This document shows positions 6,782 to 12,739 of a DNA stretch of 12,739 bases, one piece after another. Source of the stretch: Rubrobacter sp. (GTDB lineage: Bacteria; Actinomycetota; Rubrobacteria; Rubrobacterales; Rubrobacteraceae); the NCBI GenBank assembly GCA_013695335.1, contig JACDAR010000356.1, positions 1 to 12,739 on the forward strand, written 5' to 3'. The notes beneath the pieces were generated by a model. That model was given only the letters and a program-made list of their open reading frames with translations. It ran no database searches and was not told where the DNA came from. The translations under genes and the position numbers were made by a program. Within the stretch, counting starts at the first letter, position 1; every line of letters starts with the position of its first letter.

Positions 6782-7597
6782 TCATCCCTCCATCAACCCG
6801 GCAAGCGCCCGCAGCGTCTCCCGGAAGCGCACCGGATGCCCGATATCCCATCCGGTCTCATTCAAGGCGGCGACGGTCGAAACGGTCGCGGGGGCGAAAT
6901 CCGGGTTCGCATAGAACACTTCGGAGGGAGAACCGATTGCCCGCACCTCTCCCTTCTCCAGAATGCAGATGCGGTCTGCCACCTCGGCTATTTCGTCGGT
7001 GTCGTGGGAGACGAGTACGACGGAGGTTCCGGTATCCCGGAGGGTCCGGATCAGGCGCAGAAGATCCTGTCTCGATGCCGGATCGAGGCCGGAGGTCGGT
7101 TCGTCGAGAACCAACACTTCCGGCCCCATCGCAAGCACGCCAGCGATGGCGACCCGCCGCTGCTCACCCCCCGAGAGCGCGAAAGGCGAACGGTCCTTCA
7201 GGTGATCCGCACCGACTAGCGCCAGAGACTCCCGCACCCGATCCCCGATCTCGGCTTCCTCGAGCCCGAGACGCCTGGGCGCGAATGCCACGTCCTCCCA
7301 GACGGTTGGCGCGAAGAGCGCAGCCTCTGGAAACTGGAAGACGAGCCCGACCCGCCGCCGAAGCTCGCTCTTCTTTAACGTCGTCGCGTCCACCGCGTCC
7401 ACCAGCACTTTTCCACCGGCTGGTTCCAGAAGCAAGTTCATGTGCTGGACGAGCGTGCTCTTCCCCGAGCCCGTCCCGCCAATTATCCCGAGCACCTCGC
7501 CCGGTCCGACCGACAGCGACACGCCCCGAAGCGCCTCGACCTGGAAGGGTGTTCCGGGGGAATAGACGTGCCGAATATGCCGCAGTTCCAGTCTCAT
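6782..7597 (-). CDS. ecfA2: ECF transporter ATPase EcfA2
   Basis: This is the second ATPase of the ECF module. The 271-residue protein has Walker A GGTGSGKST at 40-48, the Q-loop with Gln88 in FQFPE, the ABC signature LSGGEQRRVA at 141-150, Walker B VLVLDEPTSGLD ending about 172, and the H-loop His198 in SHD. The FQFPE form of the Q-loop and C-terminal extension are typical of EcfA2 (EcfA'). It pairs with EcfA1 to form the cytoplasmic heterodimer. Its ATG overlaps the ecfA1 stop as ATGA, and ecfT follows after 4 bases, so all three are almost certainly co-translated. Confidence 0.93.
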   Translation of the reverse strand: MRLELRHIRHVYSPGTPFQVEALRGVSLSVGPGEVLGIIGGTGSGKSTLVQHMNLLLEPAGGKVLVDAVDATTLKKSELRRRVGLVFQFPEAALFAPTVWEDVAFAPRRLGLEEAEIGDRVRESLALVGADHLKDRSPFALSGGEQRRVAIAGVLAMGPEVLVLDEPTSGLDPASRQDLLRLIRTLRDTGTSVVLVSHDTDEIAEVADRICILEKGEVRAIGSPSEVFYANPDFAPATVSTVAALNETGWDIGHPVRFRETLRALAGLMEG

Positions 7598-8427
7598 CGT
7601 GCTTCTGTCCGTCTCGGGGATCGATGCTGGATCTCCCGCGCAAGATCCTCTGGCGTCCGAGGCTTCTTCGCCTCCAGCCCCAGGCCCGATGCGAGCCGCA
7701 ACAGTGGCGGCAGGACTAGATAGTTTCTCGCTAGAAGATCCGGGTCGGAGATTAATTGCGCGGGATACACATCAGCGACGAGCTCTCCCCCGTTCATCAC
7801 CAGAATGCGGTCGGCATCGAGAAGTTCTTCCAGATGGTGCGTGACGTGCAGGATGGTTTTCTCTCGACGCAAACCGCGCAAACGATCCAGCACCTCCCGC
7901 CGCCCAGCAGCGTCGAGCATGGACGTGGGCTCGTCGAGGAGCAGTATTTCGGGCTCCAGCGCGAGAAGGCCAGCGAGGGCGACGCGTTGCTTCTCGCCGC
8001 CAGATAAAGTGTGGGGCTCCCGCCGTTCGTAGCCCGCGAGCCCGACGGCTTCGATGGCCCCACGCACACGGGCGCGCATCTCCCCGCGTGGCACGCCGAG
8101 GTTCTCGAGTCCAAACGCCACGTCGTCCTCGACGAAAGGCGCGACGAGGCCGTTCTCGGGATTCTGGAACAACATCCCGACTCGCTGACGGACCTCGAAG
8201 GGCTCAGTAGTGGGATCGTGACCAGCGATCCGAACAGTACCGGATCCAGCCGCGAGCAGGCCGTTCAGGAGCCTGAGCAGGGTGGATTTCCCGCCGCCGT
8301 TCGGCCCGACGACGCCGACGTACTCGCCAGCCCGAACCTCGAAGCCCACGCCGGAAAGGGCCGGTTCCGCCTCGCCCGGATAGGCATAGCTCAGATCTTC
8401 GCAGGAGATGGAGGCAGGATCAGGCAA
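7594..8427 (-). CDS. ecfA1: ECF transporter ATPase EcfA1
   Basis: The 277-residue ATPase has Walker A GPNGGGKST at 41-49, the Q-loop Gln88 in FQNPE, signature LSGGEKQRVA at 141-150, Walker B ILLLDEPTSMLD and the H-loop in THHLEE at about 196-201. FQNPE and THHLEE are typical of EcfA1. The frame offers no ATG or GTG near the domain start (ISCEDLSYAYPG), so I take the TTG at 8427. It has no clear ribosome site and overlaps the end of the LLM oxidoreductase by 8 bases (TTGCCTGA), which argues for translational coupling. Assignment to EcfA1 versus EcfA2 rests on these motifs and gene order. Confidence 0.92.
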   Translation of the reverse strand: MPDPASISCEDLSYAYPGEAEPALSGVGFEVRAGEYVGVVGPNGGGKSTLLRLLNGLLAAGSGTVRIAGHDPTTEPFEVRQRVGMLFQNPENGLVAPFVEDDVAFGLENLGVPRGEMRARVRGAIEAVGLAGYERREPHTLSGGEKQRVALAGLLALEPEILLLDEPTSMLDAAGRREVLDRLRGLRREKTILHVTHHLEELLDADRILVMNGGELVADVYPAQLISDPDLLARNYLVLPPLLRLASGLGLEAKKPRTPEDLAREIQHRSPRRTEAR

Positions 8428-9253
8428 CGTCCGGGGGACCGAGCCGGATTCGCCCGCGCGCCTCGTCCAGAGTCATGCCCGTAGGCGAGAGATCCTCATC
8501 CCACCACGTCGCCCCGGCCTCCGCGAACGCAGTCACAGTACGGCGGGAGTCATCGGCGTTCTGCCCATGCGTGGAGCCTGAAATACGTATGTCGAAAAGC
8601 CCTTCCGCGCGCTCCTCATGCGCTGAATCCGCCATCTCGCGGACATCTTCAGGGGTGAGTGGAGAATCTTTGGCCCCGACCGGGGCGTAGCCGTCCCATC
8701 GCAGGGCGCGGCGGAACGGGCCTTTGCGAGGCCAGGTTCCCGCGACCCATATCGGGATGCGCGGGCGCTGGATGGGCTGGGGCGTGAGTCGGGCCCTTTC
8801 GATCTGATAGTGTTCGCCGCCGTGCGAGAAGGATTTCCCGCTCCACAGGTTCGTGAGGATGTCCAGCCCTTCGTCGAGCATCGCGGCGCGGCGTTTTGGG
8901 TCTGGTTCTTCGCCGAAGAATTCGAACTCCGTATCGCGGCCGCCGATGCCGACGCCAAGGATCAGGCGCCCTTCGGAGAGCCGGTCGAGGGTGGCGGCTT
9001 CGTGGGCCACCTTCCAGGGTCGGCGGCGCGGAAGCGGGGTGACCATCGGGCCGATTCTGATGTTGCTGGTTTCTACGGCTATTGCGGAGAGTGAGATCCA
9101 GGGGTCAGCGTAGTTTTCGGAGTCAGCCCAGGCTATGTGATCCCAGACGAAGAAACCGTCCCAGCCGCATTCTTCCGCCTCGCGGGCGAGGGCCGCGAGG
9201 GCCCGCGCATCCCCGTACTCACCGAAGTTGGGTACGTTGAGCGCAAACCGCAT
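8420..9253 (-). CDS. LLM-class flavin- or F420-dependent oxidoreductase
   Basis: The 277-residue protein has the luciferase-like monooxygenase barrel pattern: MRFALNVPNFGEYGD, then EECGWDGFFVWDH, NIRIGPMVTPLPRRRPW, and LDRLSEGRLILGVGIGG, all usual landmarks of the fold. In actinobacteria such proteins often use F420 rather than FMN, but the sequence alone does not settle the cofactor or substrate. The ATG at 9253 has GGAGGG with 4 bases of spacing. It sits between rplQ and ecfA1 and overlaps ecfA1 by 8 bases, so it appears to lead the ECF run. A link to uptake of a vitamin or flavin would be speculation. Confidence 0.85.
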   Translation of the reverse strand: MRFALNVPNFGEYGDARALAALAREAEECGWDGFFVWDHIAWADSENYADPWISLSAIAVETSNIRIGPMVTPLPRRRPWKVAHEAATLDRLSEGRLILGVGIGGRDTEFEFFGEEPDPKRRAAMLDEGLDILTNLWSGKSFSHGGEHYQIERARLTPQPIQRPRIPIWVAGTWPRKGPFRRALRWDGYAPVGAKDSPLTPEDVREMADSAHEERAEGLFDIRISGSTHGQNADDSRRTVTAFAEAGATWWDEDLSPTGMTLDEARGRIRLGPPDVA

Positions 9254-9326
9254 GCGGCCCTCCAGCCTGGCTACAGGACGCCGGTGATACGGTATCCGGG
9301 TGAATACTTCGTTTCTATTGCCGTTC

Positions 9327-9379
9327 GTAAGTCGTCAGTAGTGAGGTCGTGAGTCGAAAAACACGACTCACGAACCCAC
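9327..9379. repeat. Intergenic repeat element B: degenerate heptads plus strong hairpin
   Basis: Downstream of rplQ, units GTAAGTC (9327-9333), GTCAGTA (9334-9340), GTGAGGTC (9341-9348) and GTGAGTC (9349-9355) resemble the heptads of element A. They run into a perfect 10-base inverted repeat, TCGTGAGTCG (9347-9356) and CGACTCACGA (9364-9373), around the loop AAAAACA. The right flank ACCCAC also matches element A. The loop is the reverse complement of the element A loop. On the minus strand the hairpin follows rplQ by about 40 bases but lacks a T-tract, so it is not a classical terminator. Confidence 0.75.
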
Positions 9380-9412
9380 AACCCATGCACGGTCCTGTAT
9401 CCAGATTCGATA

Positions 9413-9778
9413 TTACTCCACGGTGTGGTTGACTAGCTCCAGATAGGCGGCTTCCGCACCGTCGCCGAGTCGCGGGCCGAGCCTCAGGATGCGGGTGTAG
9501 CCAGAATCGCGGCCGTCGAGATCCGGGGCCACGTCCTCGAAGAGCCGCCTCACGACCGTCTTGTCCTTGAGGATCTTGACTGCCTGACGGCGGGCGTGGA
9601 GATCATCCTTCTTGGCTGTGTTTATTAGCTTGTCCACCACGCCCCTTACCTCTTTGGCCTTGGGGACGGTGGTCTTTATGCGGCCGTGCATGATAACCTG
9701 CCCGGCCATGGTGCCGAGCATGGCCTTGCGGTGCTGGGCCTCGCGGCCGAGCTTGCGGCCCCTCTTAGCGTGCCTCAT
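9413..9778 (-). CDS. rplQ: 50S ribosomal protein L17
   Basis: L17 belongs to the large subunit near the peptide exit tunnel. I start it at the ATG at 9778, giving MRHAKRGRKLGREAQHRKAM, the invariant L17 N-terminus, and 121 residues. A longer open frame exists only because the upstream bases belong to the end of rpoA. HGRIKTTVPKAKEVRGVVDKLI and the C-terminal GYTRILRLGPRLGDGAEAAYLELV are standard. The start lies 14 bases inside rpoA with GAGG just before it, as often seen for the rpoA-rplQ pair. No classical terminator follows; element B is downstream. Confidence 0.97.
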   Translation of the reverse strand: MRHAKRGRKLGREAQHRKAMLGTMAGQVIMHGRIKTTVPKAKEVRGVVDKLINTAKKDDLHARRQAVKILKDKTVVRRLFEDVAPDLDGRDSGYTRILRLGPRLGDGAEAAYLELVNHTVE

Positions 9779-10718
9779 AATCCTCGCTCTCCAACTGATA
9801 CCCGTACTCGGCGAGCTTGGAGCGGATCTCATCCACGCTCTTCATGCCGAGGTTGCGGATGTTCATGAGCTCTTCCTCGGTCATCGTGGCGAGCTGGCCG
9901 ATGGTGTCGACGCCCTCGCGCTTGAGGCAGTTGTAAGAACGAACCGTGAGCTCCAGGTCTTCTATAACCCGCTCGTCGTTTATGACGGAGCGGCCCCCGG
10001 CGCGGCGCGTCTCGCCACCACCGCCGCCACCCTGGCCCTGGTATCCGTCGGTGAAGAGGCCGAGGATGTCCGTGAGCTGGCGCGAAGCGTCCTGAAGGGC
10101 CTCACGGGGTTCGATGCGACCGTCCGTGAAAACCTCCATGCGGAGGGAATCCAGGTCGGTGCGGGCGCCTGCCCGCGTCTCGGTCACTGAGTAGTTCACG
10201 CGCTGCACGGGCGAGAACAGGGAGTCAACGGCTATCATCCCGATGGGGTCGGCTTCGCTCTTGTTCTGCTCGGCCCGCACGTAGCCCTGGCCCTTCTCGA
10301 CCGTGAGGCGAAGGTCCAGATGCCCGCCGTCGGAGACGCTGGCTATGTACGCGCCCTCGTCAACGACCTCTGCGTCGGCCTTGATGTCTATGTCGGCTGC
10401 GGTCGCCTCGCCGGGGCCGTCCTTGGCGAGCACGAGCTCCATCGGCTCCTCGCGCTCCAGCTTGAACTTGAGGTTTTTGACGTTGAGGATTATGTCCACA
10501 ACGTCTTCCCTCACGCCCGGCACGGTCGAGAACTCGTGCGAGACGCCGTCAATCCGGATCTTGGTTACGGCGGCCCCCGTGAGCCCCGAGAGCATCACGC
10601 GCCGCAGCGAGTTGCCAAGGGTATGCCCCAGGCCCCTCGGCAGCGGCTCCGCCACGAAGATCGCCCGCCGCTCGTCTTCTTCTTCCACCCTGAAACGGGG
10701 TGGAGCAATGTCCAGCAT
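9765..10718 (-). CDS. rpoA: DNA-directed RNA polymerase subunit alpha
   Basis: Alpha dimerises to nucleate the polymerase core, and its C-terminal domain contacts promoter UP elements and activators. From the ATG at 10718 the protein is 317 residues: N-terminal domain with PLPRGLGHTLGNSLRRVMLSG, a linker at about 225-243 containing a run of six glycines (QGQGGGGGGETRRAGG), and a C-terminal domain from about 245 with VRSYNCLKREGVDTIGQL and the NIRNLGMKSVDEI helix-hairpin-helix. TTG at 10724 and GTG at 10733 are in-frame alternatives; AGGTGG lies 5 bases before the TTG and 11 before the ATG, so the start is uncertain by two codons. rpsD precedes it by 40 bases. Confidence 0.96.
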   Translation of the reverse strand: MLDIAPPRFRVEEEDERRAIFVAEPLPRGLGHTLGNSLRRVMLSGLTGAAVTKIRIDGVSHEFSTVPGVREDVVDIILNVKNLKFKLEREEPMELVLAKDGPGEATAADIDIKADAEVVDEGAYIASVSDGGHLDLRLTVEKGQGYVRAEQNKSEADPIGMIAVDSLFSPVQRVNYSVTETRAGARTDLDSLRMEVFTDGRIEPREALQDASRQLTDILGLFTDGYQGQGGGGGGETRRAGGRSVINDERVIEDLELTVRSYNCLKREGVDTIGQLATMTEEELMNIRNLGMKSVDEIRSKLAEYGYQLESEDYEAR

Positions 10719-10758
10719 CGTCAAACTTACCACCTGCTCGGAATAATTGGTGCTTTAA

Positions 10759-11361
10759 CTACCGGCTGTAGAACTCGATTATGAGCTGCTCCTCGACCGG
10801 CGTATCTATCTCTTCGCGTTCGGGGGAGTGCAGCAGACGCCCCGTGAAGTTGTCGTGGTCGGCTTCTAGCCACGCTGGCACGGCCACAACGTTCTCCACG
10901 GCATCCTGTATGGGCTGCAAACTACGGCTCTTTTCTTTCACCGTGATCACATCCCCAGTCCTCAATATGGCCGAGGGGATGTTGTGCTTGAGGCCGTTGA
11001 GGTAGAAGTGCCCGTGCACAACGAGCTGCCTCGCCATGGGACGGCTCGTCGCAAAGCCCATGCGGTACACCACGTTGTCCATCCTGAGCTCCATGAGCCG
11101 CAGGAGGTTCTCGCCGGAGACGCCCTGCATGCGGGTTGCCTTGTCGTAGGCGCCCCGGAACTGCTTCTCGGAGACGCCGTAGTACCAGCGGGCCTTCTGC
11201 TTCTCCAGCAGCCGCATCCCGTACTCCGTCTGCCGCTGCCTCCCCCGGCCGTGCTCGCCCGGCGGGTACGGCTTCTTCTCCAGCGGGTTCTTCCGCATGG
11301 ACGAGAGCATGACCCCCGCCCGGCGGTCCCTGCGACCCCTCGGTCCCGTGTAACGCCCCAT
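10759..11361 (-). CDS. rpsD: 30S ribosomal protein S4
   Basis: S4 is a primary 16S rRNA binder that starts small-subunit assembly and often autoregulates this operon. The 200-residue protein begins MGRYTGPRGRRDRRAG, with KKPYPPGEHGRGR and EKQKARWYYGVSEKQF, then the S4 RNA-binding domain around residues 90-146 (MELRMDNVVYRMGFA, ARQLVVHGHFYLNG), and ends LIIEFYSR. The N-terminal zinc-binding cysteines are absent, so this is the zinc-free form. The ATG has GGAGGGGG with 8 bases of spacing; the rpsK stop is 5 bases before it. Confidence 0.98.
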   Translation of the reverse strand: MGRYTGPRGRRDRRAGVMLSSMRKNPLEKKPYPPGEHGRGRQRQTEYGMRLLEKQKARWYYGVSEKQFRGAYDKATRMQGVSGENLLRLMELRMDNVVYRMGFATSRPMARQLVVHGHFYLNGLKHNIPSAILRTGDVITVKEKSRSLQPIQDAVENVVAVPAWLEADHDNFTGRLLHSPEREEIDTPVEEQLIIEFYSR

Positions 11362-11366
11362 AAGAG

Positions 11367-11789
11367 CTACCCCCTCCGCCTCTTGGGCGGCCGGCAGCCG
11401 TTGTGCGGCTGGCCGGTGACGTCCTTTATGCCGAGCACTTCGATGCCCATGGACTGGAAGGTCCGGGCTGCCATGTCGCGGCCCGAGCCGTGGCCCTTGA
11501 CCTCGATGTCCACCCGACGGACGCCCTGGTCCATCGCCTTGTTCGCGCAGCTCTCGGCCGTCATCTGGGCGGCGTAGGGCGTGCTCTTGCGGCTGCCCCG
11601 GAAACCCAAAGCCCCAGCCGACTCCCAGGCGATGACCTTGCCCTCGGTGTCGCTCACGCTGACGATGGTGTTGTTGAACGAGCTCTTGATGTGGACCACG
11701 CCGGTCGAGACGTTCCGGCGTACCCGCCGGCGAGACCGGCTCGCGCCCCTGGCGCCGCCCCTGCGTTGCTGCTGCCTCTGCTTTCCCAT
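11367..11789 (-). CDS. rpsK: 30S ribosomal protein S11
   Basis: S11 lies on the platform of the 30S subunit near the mRNA exit. The 140-residue protein has a basic N-terminus (MGKQRQQQRRGGARG), STGVVHIKSSFNNTIVSVSD, ALGFRGSRKSTPYAAQ and the terminal PHNGCRPPKRRRG, where the Asn-Gly is the site of isoaspartate formation in E. coli S11. Two usually invariant spots differ: KGHGSGRD at 98-105, where KGPG is usual, and DVTGQPHNG, where DVTPIPHNG is usual. Its ATG immediately follows the rpsM TAG with no gap. Confidence 0.97.
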   Translation of the reverse strand: MGKQRQQQRRGGARGASRSRRRVRRNVSTGVVHIKSSFNNTIVSVSDTEGKVIAWESAGALGFRGSRKSTPYAAQMTAESCANKAMDQGVRRVDIEVKGHGSGRDMAARTFQSMGIEVLGIKDVTGQPHNGCRPPKRRRG

Positions 11790-12161
11790 CTACCTCTTCT
11801 TCCTCCCGCCTATGGACGGCTTCGGACCCTTGCGCTGGCGGGCGTTGGTCTTGGTCCTTTGCCCGCGCACCGGGAGGCCCCGGCGGTGCCGGATGCCCCG
11901 GTACGAGCCGATGTCCATGAGCCGCCTGATGTTCTGGCTGTTCTCCCGCCGCAGGTCGCCCTCGACCTCGACGTTCCCGTCTATGTACGTCCTCAAGGCG
12001 CCGACCTCGCCCTCGGCCAGGTCGCGGACCTTCGTGTTCGGGTCCACGCCGGTCTCCCGGCAGATCCTGCGCGCCGTCGAGCGCCCCACGCCGTAGATGT
12101 ATGTGAGGCCGACTTCGATCCTCTTCTCCCTCGGAAGGTCTACTCCCGCTATCCGCGCCAT
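11790..12161 (-). CDS. rpsM: 30S ribosomal protein S13
   Basis: S13 sits in the head of the small subunit and contacts tRNA and the B1 bridge. The 123-residue protein starts MARIAGVDLPREKRIEVGL, has the helix-turn YIYGVGRSTARRI, and the conserved GSYRGIRHRRGLPVRGQRTKTNAR, then a basic tail ending GGRKKR. It starts one base after the rpmJ stop with AGGG close upstream and ends directly against the rpsK ATG (TAGATG). Confidence 0.98.
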   Translation of the reverse strand: MARIAGVDLPREKRIEVGLTYIYGVGRSTARRICRETGVDPNTKVRDLAEGEVGALRTYIDGNVEVEGDLRRENSQNIRRLMDIGSYRGIRHRRGLPVRGQRTKTNARQRKGPKPSIGGRKKR

Positions 12162-12162
12162 G

Positions 12163-12276
12163 CTATCCCTGCCTCTGCTTGTGCCGGGGGTTAGGGCAGA
12201 TCACCCGCACCACCCCGCGCCGGCGGATGACCTTGCACCGCTCGCACATGGGTTTCACGCTCGCTCTCACCTTCAC
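12163..12276 (-). CDS. rpmJ: 50S ribosomal protein L36, zinc-binding form
   Basis: A 37-residue protein read MKVRASVKPMCERCK... with a GTG start. It has the zinc ribbon of L36: Cys11, Cys14, Cys27 and His32 (C-x2-C-x12-C-x4-H). L36 binds 23S rRNA in the large subunit. AGGAG lies about 6 bases before the GTG. It follows infA by 20 bases and is one base from rpsM, the standard infA-rpmJ-rpsM order. It is too short for common ORF cut-offs but unmistakable. Confidence 0.96.
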   Translation of the reverse strand: MKVRASVKPMCERCKVIRRRGVVRVICPNPRHKQRQG

Positions 12277-12296
12277 AACTTTCTCCTGACTCCTCT

Positions 12297-12518
12297 TTAG
12301 GTCCTGAACCTGTAGGTGACCCGTCCCCGGCTCAAGTCATAGGGGCTCAACTCCACCTTCACCCGGTCGCCTGGCAGTATCCGGATGTAGTTCATCCGCA
12401 TCTTGCCGGATATGTGCGCGAGCACGTTGTGCCCGTTCTCCAGCTCCACCCGGAACTGCGTGTTGGGCAACGCCTCGGTGACCGTGCCTTCGACCTCTAT
12501 GACGTCTTCTTTAGCCAG
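12297..12518 (-). CDS. infA: Translation initiation factor IF-1 (apparent CTG start)
   Basis: IF1 occupies the 30S A site during initiation. The 73-residue S1/OB-fold product, read from the first codon as (M)AKEDVIEVEGTV, with ISGKMRMNYIRILPGDRV and LSPYDLSRGRVTYR, matches IF1 from end to end. The codon at the position of the usual Met is CTG (12518-12516). The in-frame codons back to a TAA at 12551-12549 include no ATG, GTG or TTG, and the first downstream TTG would remove the conserved N-terminus. GGAGGAG sits at ideal distance before the CTG. The most economical reading is initiation at CTG; a sequencing error is the alternative. Confidence 0.93.
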   Translation of the reverse strand: MAKEDVIEVEGTVTEALPNTQFRVELENGHNVLAHISGKMRMNYIRILPGDRVKVELSPYDLSRGRVTYRFRT

Positions 12519-12530
12519 GGTGTCTCCTCC
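12516..12530 (-). promoter_or_regulatory. infA ribosome binding site and CTG start
   Basis: On the minus strand GGAGGAGACACC is followed by CTG. GGAGG is separated from the CTG by 7 bases, an ideal Shine-Dalgarno distance, and it decides the start codon because no other start candidate fits the conserved IF1 N-terminus. Confidence 0.75.
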
Positions 12531-12541
12531 GTATTTCCTCG

Positions 12542-12552
12542 GTAACGGTTAC
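12542..12552. other. 11-base palindrome in the infA leader
   Basis: GTAACGGTTAC is a perfect inverted repeat (5-base arms, one central base) about 24 bases before the infA start codon, and just after the proposed -10 box. It could be an operator or chance; no second copy was seen. Confidence 0.25.
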
Positions 12553-12575
12553 AAAATGCCTGAAGCCAAACGATG

Positions 12576-12603
12576 ATGTTATCACGTCCGGCGCGTTTGT
12601 CCC
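12576..12603 (-). promoter_or_regulatory. Weak candidate promoter upstream of infA
   Basis: On the minus strand GGGACA (12603-12598) as a weak -35, then 16 bases, then TAACAT (12581-12576) preceded by TG one base away (extended -10 form). A start would fall near 12569, giving a leader of about 50 bases. The 104-base map-infA gap is wide enough for a promoter. Matches are partial; judged by eye. Confidence 0.3.
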
Positions 12604-12622
12604 ACCTGTCGAAACCCTTCTC

Positions 12623-12739
12623 TCACGCCGCGTTCGTCAGGATTCGGGGACCGTTTTCGGTGACGGCGACGGTGTGTTCGTAGTGGGCCGAGAGGGAGCC
12701 GTCGGCGGTGTAGATGGACCAGCCGTCCCACTCGCTCAT
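12623..12739 (-). CDS. map: Methionine aminopeptidase, type I (C-terminal end only)
   Basis: Only the last 38 residues are in the window. They read MSEWDGWSIYTADGSLSAHYEHTV... then TENGPRILTNAA, which matches the C-terminus of bacterial type I methionine aminopeptidase, including the glutamate in the YEHTV strand that ligates metal in this family. The enzyme removes the initiator methionine from nascent proteins. It is the usual gene immediately before infA in Gram-positive bacteria. The window starts inside the gene, so the apparent first Met is internal. Confidence 0.88.
   Translation of the reverse strand: MSEWDGWSIYTADGSLSAHYEHTVAVTENGPRILTNAA

Noticed and set aside
9347..9373. Element B hairpin as a standard rho-independent terminator of rplQ
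   Set aside because: The stem is strong, but the T-run is in the loop rather than after the stem on the minus strand, and the element has a related copy elsewhere.
9779..9832. N-terminal extension of L17 by 18 residues
   Set aside because: The bases belong to the rpoA C-terminal coding region in another frame; L17 starts at MRHAKRGRKLG.

Overview
The window is high-GC bacterial chromosome, almost entirely coding and almost entirely read from the minus strand. It is best explained as the ribosomal-protein/RNA-polymerase alpha region of an actinobacterium, probably a deep-branching one such as Rubrobacter. That assignment is an inference from gene order (map, infA, rpmJ, rpsM, rpsK, rpsD, rpoA, rplQ, then an ECF transporter module, truA, rplM, rpsI, glmM), high GC with GC-rich third codon positions, and many GTG/TTG starts. 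No search was run to confirm it.

In transcription order (right to left): the C-terminal end of methionine aminopeptidase (map, cut by the window edge); infA with what appears to be a CTG start codon; rpmJ; rpsM; rpsK; rpsD; rpoA; and rplQ. This translation/transcription block has very short gaps or overlaps. After an intergenic repeat element comes a second tight run: an LLM-type flavin/F420 oxidoreductase, the two ECF ATPases (ecfA1, ecfA2), the ECF transmembrane coupler ecfT, a second copy of the repeat element, truA, and a SAM-dependent O-methyltransferase translationally coupled to truA. A lone plus-strand gene for a six-helix membrane protein of unknown function then faces the methyltransferase and overlaps its stop codon. 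To its left, the minus-strand run restarts at a recognisable extended -10 promoter with rplM-rpsI, followed by a hairpin terminator, glmM, a DUF429 protein coupled to glmM, and a MOSC-domain (YiiM-like) protein running off the left edge.

Most of the window is core housekeeping: ribosome assembly (L13, S9, S13, S11, S4, L17, L36), initiation (IF1), transcription (RpoA), tRNA pseudouridylation (TruA), amino-sugar activation for cell-wall synthesis (GlmM), N-terminal methionine removal (Map), and vitamin/metal uptake energised by an ECF module with no substrate-binding S subunit in view. The non-core genes (LLM oxidoreductase, O-methyltransferase, membrane protein, DUF429, MOSC) are inserted around this frame.

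No gap exceeds 300 bases without a gene; the largest is about 225 bases between rplM and the plus-strand gene. I see no tRNA, rRNA, CRISPR array, insertion sequence or evident new multi-gene system. The points most worth checking are the CTG start of infA, a pair of related intergenic heptad-plus-hairpin elements whose loops are in opposite orientation, and the isolated plus-strand membrane gene splitting the array.
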